A stretch of DNA of 18,623 nt from Eubacterium sp. CAG:252 (GTDB taxonomy: Bacteria; Bacillota; Clostridia; Lachnospirales; Lachnospiraceae), in NCBI GenBank assembly GCA_000436535.1, contig FR886239.1, positions 1-18,623 of the forward strand, given 5' to 3'. The notes beneath the pieces are model-generated. The model worked only from the letters and a program-made list of their open reading frames with translations, made no database searches and was not told where the DNA came from. Position numbers and translations under genes: made by a program. Positions 5,872 through 12,766 of the stretch are shown here, piece by piece. Position 1 is the stretch's first letter; the number at the start of each line of letters is the position of its first letter.

Positions 5872-7593
5872 ATGAAAGAATTAATGTTAGGCAACAAAGC
5901 GGTTGCCAGAGGATTATATGAGGCTGGATGTAAGGTGATATCCAGCTATCCGGGTACTCCAAGTACAGAGATTACAGAGGAGGCAGCAGCTTACAAGGAG
6001 GTATATTGTGAGTGGGCACCCAACGAAAAGGTAGCACTTGAGGTAGCGCATGGAGCTACACTTGGCGGAGTAAGGGCAGCATGTGCCATGAAGCACGTTG
6101 GACTTAATGTTGCGGCAGACCCATTATTTACTATATCTTATCAGGGACTTAATGCAGGTCTTGTGGTATGTGTGGCAGATGACCCGGGTATGCACTCTTC
6201 ACAGAATGAGCAGGATTCAAGACATTATGCAATAGCAGCCAAGCTTCCAATGCTTGAGCCATCTGATTCGGAGGAGTCAAGAGTATTTGCCAAGAAAGCA
6301 TTTGAAATGTCCGAAAAGTTCAATACTCCTGTTCTCCTTAAAATGGTAACAAGAGTAGCACATTCACAGAGTATCGTGGATACAGAAGAAAGAGTAGAAC
6401 CAGCACAGGTGCCATACGTAAAAGACCCAGCTAAAGTTATGATGACACTTAACTCACGCAATGCGCACGTAAGAGTAGAGCAGAGAACTAAGGACTTAAT
6501 AGAATATGCAGAAAACTGTGAGTTTAACAGAGTGGAGATGGGAAATGATACAAGTGTTGGTATTATCACAGACTCTACTTCTTATCAGTATGCAAGGGAA
6601 GTATTAGGAGAGGATGCATGTATATTAAAGCTTGGTCTTATCAATCCACTTCCTGAAAAGCTTATTAAAGACTTTGCAGCAAAGGTTGACAAGGTTGTTG
6701 TGCTTGAAGAGCTTGACCCGATTATAGAAAATCACTGCAAGCAGCTTGGTATCAAGGTGTCTGGTAAAGATACATTTCCTATATGTGGGGAATTTTCACA
6801 AAATCTTGTAAGGGAATGTCTTGGTATGGAAGTTCCTAAGCATATGAGTATAGATGAAAATGTGCCAGCACGTCCACCAGTTATGTGCGCAGGATGTCCA
6901 CACAGAGGTATATTCTACATATTAAAGAAGAAAAAATGTATGGTATATGGAGATATCGGATGTTATACTCTTGGCGCAGTTGCACCACTTAATGCTATGG
7001 ACTTAAATGTATGTATGGGTGCTTCATGTTCAGGACTTCACGGCTTTAACAAGGCTATGGGTGAAGCAGGGGAGAACAACAGCGTAGGTGTTATCGGTGA
7101 TTCAACATTTATACATTCAGGTATGACTGGTATTACAGACATTTCTTATAATATGAGCAATTCAACTGTTATTATTCTTGATAATTCAATAACAGGTATG
7201 ACAGGTCATCAGCAGAACCCTACTACTGGTAAGAACCTTCGTGGTGAGCCAGCAGGTAAGGTTGACTTAGAGGCACTGTGCAAGGCACTTGGCTTTAACA
7301 GGGTAAGGGTTGTTGACCCATATGACCTTAAGGCAGTTGAAGTGGCAGTAACAGAGGAGCTTGCAGCTAAAGAGCCATCTATCATCATAAGCCGCAGACC
7401 TTGTGTTATGATTAAAGGAACCGTCCACAAGCCACCTATAAGTGTTGATGAAAGTAAATGTGTTGGATGTAAGCAGTGTATGAGTATTGGCTGTCCAGCT
7501 ATCGCAGTTAAGGATAAGAAGGCACATATCGACCCAACACTTTGTATCGGATGTAATGTGTGCTCACAGATGTGTAAGTTTGGGGCTATTTAG
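5872..7593 (+). CDS. iorA: Indolepyruvate:ferredoxin oxidoreductase, alpha subunit
   Basis: A 573-residue IorA. It converts aryl pyruvates (from Trp, Phe or Tyr transamination) plus CoA to arylacetyl-CoA and CO2 with reduced ferredoxin, in the cytoplasm, as a complex with IorB. Visible domains: a pyrimidine-binding TPP domain at the N-terminus (SSYPGTPSTEITEE, 24-37), a middle domain (about 225-325), the signature MCAGCPHRG (338-346), and the diphosphate/metal-binding TPP domain with GDSTFIHSG (409-417) to N438. The C-terminus is a 2[4Fe-4S] ferredoxin module: CVGCKQCMSIGCP (530-542) and CIGCNVCSQMC (558-568). Length is near the family norm and no key residue is missing. AGAGGA lies before the start. 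The enzyme is reversible; rumen anaerobes and methanogens are known to run such enzymes toward arylpyruvate. Confidence 0.96.
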   Translation: MKELMLGNKAVARGLYEAGCKVISSYPGTPSTEITEEAAAYKEVYCEWAPNEKVALEVAHGATLGGVRAACAMKHVGLNVAADPLFTISYQGLNAGLVVCVADDPGMHSSQNEQDSRHYAIAAKLPMLEPSDSEESRVFAKKAFEMSEKFNTPVLLKMVTRVAHSQSIVDTEERVEPAQVPYVKDPAKVMMTLNSRNAHVRVEQRTKDLIEYAENCEFNRVEMGNDTSVGIITDSTSYQYAREVLGEDACILKLGLINPLPEKLIKDFAAKVDKVVVLEELDPIIENHCKQLGIKVSGKDTFPICGEFSQNLVRECLGMEVPKHMSIDENVPARPPVMCAGCPHRGIFYILKKKKCMVYGDIGCYTLGAVAPLNAMDLNVCMGASCSGLHGFNKAMGEAGENNSVGVIGDSTFIHSGMTGITDISYNMSNSTVIILDNSITGMTGHQQNPTTGKNLRGEPAGKVDLEALCKALGFNRVRVVDPYDLKAVEVAVTEELAAKEPSIIISRRPCVMIKGTVHKPPISVDESKCVGCKQCMSIGCPAIAVKDKKAHIDPTLCIGCNVCSQMCKFGAI

Positions 7594-7629
7594 ATTGTTT
7601 ATGTCTGATGGAATTATAATGTATGATAT

Positions 7630-7707
7630 TAAGATGTCAGGGTCATAGGTTTGAGAGTTTTATTGTACAGTCACGAAAGAATTTTTGACAGCTGCCCTTA
7701 CATCTTA
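7630..7707 (+). repeat. Imperfect inverted repeat downstream of iorA
   Basis: TAAGATGT-C-AGGG (7630-7642) pairs with CCCT-T-ACATCTTA (7695-7707) with one mismatch; the region between is about 52 nt. The left arm GATGTCAGGGTCA and the right-side TTTTTGAC echo the uvrC and iorA leader elements, so it may be a third family member. No T tract follows, so it is not a standard terminator, although it sits 36 nt after the iorA stop. Confidence 0.5.
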
Positions 7708-7721
7708 TTATTTAAGGTATT

Positions 7722-7749
7722 TTGCAATTACGGATATTAATAATATAAA
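7722..7749 (+). promoter_or_regulatory. Candidate promoter for iorB
   Basis: TTGCAA (7722-7727), a 16-bp spacer, then TATAAA (7744-7749, five of six). It lies inside the long iorA-iorB gap and would give iorB its own transcript with about a 180-nt leader. AT-rich DNA makes chance matches likely. Confidence 0.35.
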
Positions 7750-7837
7750 GAATAGATATATTTTGGCAATTATGAATAGTTAATAAAAGAGATACAGTTT
7801 GAGATAGTTAATCAGATAATATCAGGAATGGAGATTA

Positions 7838-7920
7838 GTGTGAAAAATTAATTTTTCACACGCGAGATTTGTGTCTGCGCGCACTTGACACAAACTCGTT
7901 ATGCGCAAAAAACGTGCGCA
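7838..7920 (+). promoter_or_regulatory. Structured iorB leader: 24-bp palindrome plus hairpins
   Basis: Three adjacent elements. (1) A perfect 24-bp palindrome, 7838-7861, with arms GTGTGAAAAATT and AATTTTTCACAC. (2) A hairpin: CGAG-A-TTTGTGTC (7863-7875) with GACACAAACTCG (7887-7898), 12 bp with one bulged A and a loop containing TGCGCGCA. (3) TGCGCA at 7902-7907 and again at 7915-7920, self-complementary and able to pair with each other or with loop 2. No T tract follows, so it is not an ordinary terminator. It ends 16 nt before the iorB start and may be an operator, a regulatory RNA leader or a repeat insertion. Confidence 0.55.
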
Positions 7921-7935
7921 GAGATGAGGATTAAT

Positions 7936-8517
7936 ATGAGTAATTCAGTTAAGAATATTATGATTGTTGGCGTAGGCGGACAGGGAACTTTACTTGCCAG
8001 CAAGATGTTAGGCTATGTCCTTATGCATCAGGGTTATGATGTTAAGGTATCAGAAGTACACGGAATGAGCCAGAGAGGTGGAAGCGTTGTTACTTATGTA
8101 AGATTTGGAAAGAAGGTATATTCACCGGTTATTGATAAGGGTGAGGCTGATTATATTCTTTCTTTCGAGAAGCTTGAGGCTGAAAGATGGATAGAATATC
8201 TTAAGGTTGGAGGACAGATTATAACTAATACACAGGAAGTCGACCCTATGCCTGTTATAACAGGTGCAGCAGAATATCCGGCAGATATTGTTAAGAAGTT
8301 AGAGGAGGCAGGCGCAAAGGTTGATGCCAAAGATTTCTTATCAATAGCAGAAGAGGCTGGCTCATCTAAGGCGGTCAATATCGTGCTTATGGGAAGGTTG
8401 TCAGAGTATTTTGATGATATACCTTACGAGGAATGGAGTGCTGCGATAGATGCTATCGTACCAGAGAAGTTCAGGGAGCTTAATCATAAGGCGTTTGACC
8501 TTGGACGACAGGCGTAG
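7936..8517 (+). CDS. iorB: Indolepyruvate:ferredoxin oxidoreductase, beta subunit
   Basis: A 193-residue IorB, the gamma-domain subunit that pairs with IorA for CoA-dependent oxidation of aryl pyruvates. Motifs: GVGGQGTLLASKMLG (12-26), the Rossmann-like start of the POR-gamma domain, and SEVHGMSQRGG (39-49), typical of IorB. The start is ATG 7936 with GAGG at 7926-7929; upstream in-frame codons from 7885 fall inside the structured leader and lack a ribosome site. The unusual point is its 342-nt distance from iorA. In most genomes the two subunit genes are adjacent or overlapping, so separate control is likely here. A strong terminator follows at 8555. Confidence 0.95.
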   Translation: MSNSVKNIMIVGVGGQGTLLASKMLGYVLMHQGYDVKVSEVHGMSQRGGSVVTYVRFGKKVYSPVIDKGEADYILSFEKLEAERWIEYLKVGGQIITNTQEVDPMPVITGAAEYPADIVKKLEEAGAKVDAKDFLSIAEEAGSSKAVNIVLMGRLSEYFDDIPYEEWSAAIDAIVPEKFRELNHKAFDLGRQA

Positions 8518-8554
8518 CCATTAATAATATAGTGTAGTAAAATTATAAATGTAG

Positions 8555-8593
8555 AAAGCTGCGATGGTGTTAATTATGCCATTGCAGCTTTTT
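8555..8593 (+). terminator. Intrinsic terminator after iorB
   Basis: AAAGCTGCGATGG (8555-8567) pairs with CCATTGCAGCTTT (8579-8591, one G-U pair), with a T run 8589-8593. The A-rich 5' flank means it could also stop weak transcription from the opposite strand, where an antitoxin remnant ends. Confidence 0.88.
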
Positions 8594-8630
8594 GCCAGCT
8601 ATAATCTAATATGAATATGTAAAGTTATTT

Positions 8631-8699
8631 TTTTACATTTCTTTTTTCATCTGTTCAAATATATCATTCCATTCTTACTGTAATATTTGTATTTGTCAT
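8631..8699 (-). pseudogene. Likely remnant of a RelB/DinJ-type antitoxin gene
   Basis: On the minus strand, AAGGTGAT is followed by ATG at 8699-8697 and the codons MTNTNITVRME, then a stop (8666-8664). The peptide matches the conserved N-terminus of RelB/DinJ ribbon-helix-helix antitoxins (M-x-NTNITVRMD). In the next frame the sequence continues NDIFEQMKKEM and stops near 8633, as if the middle of the gene had been deleted and the frame lost. The intact ribosome site supports a formerly real gene. No toxin gene is visible next to it. The short length keeps this tentative. Confidence 0.45.
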
Positions 8700-8964
8700 T
8701 AATATCACCTTTTTTCCTTTATATATTTCCTAATTTAATATATGTAAATATATTGTTGTTATATTGCATGTATAAAATTACAGATTGAGAAAATATTTAA
8801 ATAAAGATAAAAAGTTCTTAGTTACACCTGTCACTTTTCCATCAAGTCATTTGTAATATATACATAAGATACTGATGTCAGGTTTTAAGTTAAAATGTTA
8901 TTCGTGTTTGTGCGTTAAGGCGTTCAGGACACAGACTCAGATGTGGAAAGGTAAGGTGATTTTT
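8700..8964. other. AT-rich non-coding stretch before the lipoprotein gene
   Basis: No gene of convincing length on either strand. Plus-strand codons from ATG 8875 are in frame with the lipoprotein but have no ribosome site and would bury the signal peptide, so they are treated as leader. A possible promoter is TTGAGA (8785-8790), 17 bp, TAAAAA (8808-8813), which would give a leader of about 145 nt. Confidence 0.4.
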
Positions 8965-10431
8965 ATGAAAAAATTAATAAGAAAAACACTGGCAGGTATA
9001 TGTTTTGCTACATTGATAATCGCGGGCTTAACAGGTATGACTGCGTGTGGCAATAAGACTTCTGATGGTGGACAGACAGATGTAGATTATAAATATGCAT
9101 CATATGTATATGATGACAATGCGCCACAATACTATATGTCAGACTCTGCGGCAGCCGCAGAAACAGGATACTATTATATAGCAGGGGCGGCAGGAGTCAG
9201 CGACAATAACAATAAGTATATATATTATTATGATATGATTAAGCAGACAACTCTTCCGCTGTGTTCCAAGACTGATTGTGACCATAATACAGAAAGCTGT
9301 GAAGCATATATAACGGATAATATGTGTCTTAGAGGTAAGATATGGTATCACAACCAGAGAATATATATGATAGAAAGGACAACGGAGAAGGACATACTTG
9401 TTTCTTATGATAAGACTATGAAAGATAAGAAAGAAGAAAAAACATTATCTATAGATGGCTGTCTGGTCAATGGTAATACTAATAATGCATGTATCAGTAA
9501 CGGAAAGCTGTATTATATGTTATCTGGTGATAACACACTTATGCTGTGTTCTGTATCATTATCTGATGATAGTCAGGCGCATATTATAAAGACTTATGAA
9601 AGTACATACAACTATCTTGAACTTATTGTGCTGTATGCAATAGGAGATAAAGTTTATATTAACTGGCGCAGTGGCATATCTGCAGGGGAAAACATTTATT
9701 ATCTTGAGGTGCTGGATATAAACTCTGAAAATGTGCAGAAACTTTATAATATGAATGAACAGTATCCAGATATAGCAGACTCAATTATTAATTGGAACAC
9801 GGAAGTAAGCTTTGATGAAAATAATAATATGTATTTTCCATGTGCAGATGAGAATAACTATATTATAAGAAAATTAAATCTTGATAGCGGAGAAATAAAA
9901 GATATATTTATATTGGATATTGAAGGAACTACAGAAGATTTAACGCAGGAAAATAAAGAAATAAAAAACAATGAGTTTGTGGAGTTCAAAGAAAGTGGTG
10001 ATGAGAATTATATAAGCTTTTATGGATATGATGGAAAGTATCTGTATATATACAAGGGAGTTAACATAGGAAAATTAGCAGAAAAAAGTCAGGAAGAAAG
10101 GCTTGCAGATTATGATAATTACCTGTATATAATTAATATAGATGGTAATATCGAGGACATAATAACTTTGAATAAGACTGCTGATAATGCCTCAGCTAAC
10201 ATAGTACTTGACTATAAAGGCGGTGATGAAAGGTGTATGCTGGTAACAACCAGCAGACCTGATGTTGCAGGTATAGAACTGTCGCAGGAAGAAAGAGATA
10301 AGATAGGGGCTATTAATAAAGAGGCAGCAAAGAAAAGATTTAGTGGAGATAGAGTATGCGTGTCAGCAGTACTGGATAAGTCGCAGATAGGAAGCGGCAG
10401 TATAAAGTTGCAGCAGATAACACCGGAATAA
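8965..10431 (+). CDS. Secreted lipoprotein, probable beta-propeller fold, with LC-x4-C-x-H-x4-C motif
   Basis: Start at 8965 is fixed by AAGGTGAT (8953-8960) and by the signal peptide that follows. 488 residues: basic n-region MKKLIRK, hydrophobic core, lipobox GMTAC with lipidated Cys28, then a Gly/Asp-rich linker. The body is made of repeated beta-strand blades with aromatic-rich strands such as YYYIAG, KYIYYYD, KLYYML and KYLYIYK. Near the N-terminus is LCSKTDCDHNTESC (99-112), a Cys/Cys/His/Cys cluster that could bind a metal or form disulfides. I have seen similar sequences in lipoproteins of gut Lachnospiraceae; their function is not established to my knowledge. It stands alone between a terminator and the uvrC promoter. 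Ligand sensing or substrate binding at the cell surface is possible but unproven. Confidence 0.85.
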   Translation: MKKLIRKTLAGICFATLIIAGLTGMTACGNKTSDGGQTDVDYKYASYVYDDNAPQYYMSDSAAAAETGYYYIAGAAGVSDNNNKYIYYYDMIKQTTLPLCSKTDCDHNTESCEAYITDNMCLRGKIWYHNQRIYMIERTTEKDILVSYDKTMKDKKEEKTLSIDGCLVNGNTNNACISNGKLYYMLSGDNTLMLCSVSLSDDSQAHIIKTYESTYNYLELIVLYAIGDKVYINWRSGISAGENIYYLEVLDINSENVQKLYNMNEQYPDIADSIINWNTEVSFDENNNMYFPCADENNYIIRKLNLDSGEIKDIFILDIEGTTEDLTQENKEIKNNEFVEFKESGDENYISFYGYDGKYLYIYKGVNIGKLAEKSQEERLADYDNYLYIINIDGNIEDIITLNKTADNASANIVLDYKGGDERCMLVTTSRPDVAGIELSQEERDKIGAINKEAAKKRFSGDRVCVSAVLDKSQIGSGSIKLQQITPE

Positions 10432-10485
10432 ATGTAGCATGCAGCAGATGGTAAAAGTTGTGAGTGGCAAAAACATAAAATGAAA

Positions 10486-10514
10486 TTGAGAGAATACCAG
10501 TAAAATGTTATAAT
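10486..10514 (+). promoter_or_regulatory. Sigma-A promoter of uvrC
   Basis: TTGAGA (10486-10491), exactly 17 bp, then a perfect TATAAT (10509-10514). Transcription should start about 10520-10522, immediately before the long hairpin, leaving a leader of about 115 nt. No LexA/SOS box of the Firmicutes GAAC-N4-GTTC type was seen overlapping it. Confidence 0.7.
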
Positions 10515-10525
10515 ATATACATTAC

Positions 10526-10589
10526 AATGATGCAGGGGTCAAGGTGTCGTTCGTGCCTGAACGATAACACTTTTGACCCTTGAATCATT
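10526..10589 (+). repeat. 64-nt imperfect palindrome in the uvrC leader
   Basis: AATGAT-G-CAGGGGTCAAG (10526-10543) pairs with TTTGACCCTTG-A-ATCATT (10572-10589), with a G-A mismatch and two G-U pairs. The stem continues through GTG/CAC to an inner TCGTTC/GAACGA stem (10547-10552/10559-10564). Only small bulges interrupt it. The outer arm matches the element before iorA in reverse complement, suggesting a mobile palindromic repeat. Placed at the 5' end of the mRNA, it may also protect or regulate the transcript. There is no T tract. Confidence 0.65.
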
Positions 10590-10636
10590 AAAGTGTGCTT
10601 ATAAAAGAAGCAGCTTATTTAGAAATGAGGATATAT

Positions 10637-12475
10637 ATGTTCAATCTTGAAGATGAGTTGAAAAAACTTCCCGATAAGCCGGGAGTATATATTATGCATG
10701 ACAAGCAAGACACTATTATATATGTGGGAAAGGCAAAGGTGCTTAAGAACCGTGTAAGACAGTATTTTCAGAGCAATAAAAACCACTCTGCAAAGGTTGT
10801 GCAGATGGTGTCACATATAGCATACTTTGAGTATATAGTGACAGACTCTGAACTTGAGGCGCTTGTGCTTGAGTGTAACCTTATAAAGGAACACAGACCG
10901 AAGTATAATACAATGTTAAAGGATGATAAGAGTTATCCTTTTATAAAGGTCACAGTAAATGAAGAATATCCGAGAGTACTGTTTTCAAGGACTATGAAGC
11001 ATGGAACAGGAAAGTTTTTCGGACCTTACACATCGGCGGGGGCTGTAAAAGAAACTATAGAGCTTTTGTGCAAGCTTTACAAGGTAAGAACCTGTAACAG
11101 AAGGCTGCCTAAAGACATAGGAAAAGACAGACCATGCCTTAACTACCATATAGGTCAGTGCAATGCACCATGTCAGGGGTATGTAAGTGAGGCAGAATAC
11201 AGAGAAAATATAGAGTCAGTCATAAGCTTTCTCAATGGTAATTATTCAGAGATAATGAAAGAGCTTACAGGAAAGATGATGGACTGTTCAGAGAAAATGG
11301 AGTATGAGGAGGCTGCAAGATACAGGGACCTTTTAAACAGTGTCAAGCAGATAGCCCAGAAACAGAAGATAACAGCAGATGATGCTACTGACAGGGATGT
11401 TATAGCATGTGCCATGGATGCAGAGGATGCGGTTGTCCAGGTGTTCTTTATAAGACAGGGCAAGCTTCTTGGAAGAGAACATTTTCATATGAAAGTGGCT
11501 GCGAATGACAGCAGAAGTGCTATATTATCGCAGTTTATGAAGCAGTATTATGGCGGAACACCTTATATTCCTAATGTGATTATGACACAGGAGGAGATAG
11601 AGGATGCGGATGTTATTGCAGAGTGGCTTGGAGATAGAAAGAAAAGAAAAGTGTCTATCATAACTCCTAAAAAGGGTGATAAAGAACGTATGGTAGAGCT
11701 GGCACATAAAAATGCGCTTATGGTGCTCACAAAGGATACAGAAAAGATTAAGCTTGAGGAGAAACGTACTACAGGTGCTATGAAGGAGATAGCTGACTGG
11801 CTTGGACTTCCTGTGTTAAAAAGGGCAGAGGCATATGATATATCGAATACAAGCGGTGTGGAATCGGTAGGTTCAATGGTTGTTTTCGAGGATGGAAGAC
11901 CTAAGAAGAATGATTATCGTAAGTTTAAGATAAAGACAGTAAAAGGGCCGGATGATTATAAGAGCATGAGAGAAGTTCTTACAAGACGTTTCCAGAGAGG
12001 AATGAGAGAACGTGCCGGAGAAGAAGAGGCAAGAGGCTTTGCTGTGTATCCTGACCTTATTATGATGGATGGTGGACGTGGACAGGTCAATATAGCACTT
12101 GAAGTATTGTCGGAGCTTGATATCCACATACCTGTATGCGGCATGGTCAAGGATGATAATCATAATACAAGAGGTCTTTACTACAATAATATAGAGATAC
12201 CGATAGACCGTCACAGCGAAGGCTTTAAGCTTATAACGCGTGTGCAGGATGAGGCGCACAGGTTTGCGATAGAGTATCACAGGTCGCTTAGAAGCAAGCT
12301 GCAGGTTAATTCAGTCCTTGATGATATTGAAGGAATCGGACCTGTTAGAAGAAAGGCACTTATGAAGCATTTTCTTGATATTGACAAGATAAGGTCAGCC
12401 AATGTAAGTGAACTTATGGAGGTTGATGGCATAACTGAAAATGTGGCGCAGAATATATATAAGTATTTCCATTAA
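10637..12475 (+). CDS. uvrC: UvrABC system endonuclease subunit C
   Basis: 612 residues, normal for UvrC. It makes both incisions around bulky DNA lesions after UvrA/UvrB recognition. Order: GIY-YIG nuclease (KPGVYIMHD 14-22, IIYVGKAK 27-34, Arg39, Glu76) for the 3' cut; four cysteines C153, C167, C175, C179 matching the recently described [4Fe-4S] cluster site; a UVR helix pair (about 203-238) for UvrB contact; the RNase H-like nuclease with Asp401 (AYDISNTSG), Asp478 (MMDGG) and His548 for the 5' cut; and tandem helix-hairpin-helix motifs at the end (LDDIEGIGPVRRKAL, VDGITENVAQNI). ATG 10637 has TGAGG 6 nt upstream; an in-frame GTG at 10595 lacks one and would overlap the region just after the palindrome. 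All catalytic residues are present. Confidence 0.98.
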   Translation: MFNLEDELKKLPDKPGVYIMHDKQDTIIYVGKAKVLKNRVRQYFQSNKNHSAKVVQMVSHIAYFEYIVTDSELEALVLECNLIKEHRPKYNTMLKDDKSYPFIKVTVNEEYPRVLFSRTMKHGTGKFFGPYTSAGAVKETIELLCKLYKVRTCNRRLPKDIGKDRPCLNYHIGQCNAPCQGYVSEAEYRENIESVISFLNGNYSEIMKELTGKMMDCSEKMEYEEAARYRDLLNSVKQIAQKQKITADDATDRDVIACAMDAEDAVVQVFFIRQGKLLGREHFHMKVAANDSRSAILSQFMKQYYGGTPYIPNVIMTQEEIEDADVIAEWLGDRKKRKVSIITPKKGDKERMVELAHKNALMVLTKDTEKIKLEEKRTTGAMKEIADWLGLPVLKRAEAYDISNTSGVESVGSMVVFEDGRPKKNDYRKFKIKTVKGPDDYKSMREVLTRRFQRGMRERAGEEEARGFAVYPDLIMMDGGRGQVNIALEVLSELDIHIPVCGMVKDDNHNTRGLYYNNIEIPIDRHSEGFKLITRVQDEAHRFAIEYHRSLRSKLQVNSVLDDIEGIGPVRRKALMKHFLDIDKIRSANVSELMEVDGITENVAQNIYKYFH

Positions 12476-12480
12476 TTTTA

Positions 12481-12538
12481 AATTATCCAGATTAGATAAA
12501 ATGTCATATATAAAACATTTTATTTAATCTGGATAATT
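12481..12538 (+). terminator. Long hairpin after uvrC, probable terminator
   Basis: Two 24-nt arms (12481-12504 and 12515-12538) differ at one position (a G-U pair), with a 10-nt AT loop. The hairpin begins 5 nt after the uvrC stop and is followed by TTGTTATTTTA, a broken T-rich tail. The stem is much longer than a normal terminator and symmetric, so it could also be a palindromic insertion. Confidence 0.6.
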
Positions 12539-12546
12539 GTTATTTT

Positions 12547-12643
12547 ATGATATAAGTTTCAAAAATAGATTTCGCCATGCGCTGATATAAGAGCTGCTAC
12601 ATTGCTTTGCAATTCATACTTATATCATTTTATGGCGGGAAAT
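12547..12643 (+). repeat. Nested inverted repeats with alternative pairing upstream of hprK
   Basis: ATTTCGCCAT (12569-12578) pairs with ATGGCGGGAAAT (12632-12643, two-nt bulge), enclosing TGATATAAG/CTTATATCA (12583-12591/12619-12627) and ATTGC/GCAAT (12601-12605/12609-12613). CTTATATCAT (12619-12628) can instead pair perfectly with ATGATATAAG at 12547-12556. The two folds exclude each other. It lies upstream of the likely hprK promoter, so it may belong to the uvrC 3' end or be an inserted repeat rather than an hprK leader. Confidence 0.5.
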
Positions 12644-12668
12644 GTCATTAATTAAGAACAATAAAATC

Positions 12669-12697
12669 TTTAAATATTATAACTACTGTGTTACACT
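12669..12697 (+). promoter_or_regulatory. Candidate extended -10 promoter of the hprK operon
   Basis: TTTAAA (12669-12674), 17 bp, then TGTTACACT (12689-12697), an extended -10 with TG one base before TACACT. It would give a leader of about 65 nt before hprK. The -35 matches four of six consensus bases. Confidence 0.4.
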
Positions 12698-12766
12698 AAT
12701 AAATAACAGACAGAGATAATTGCATTTATTTAATAAATATTTTAATGTGCAGGATAGGAGTTGTGT

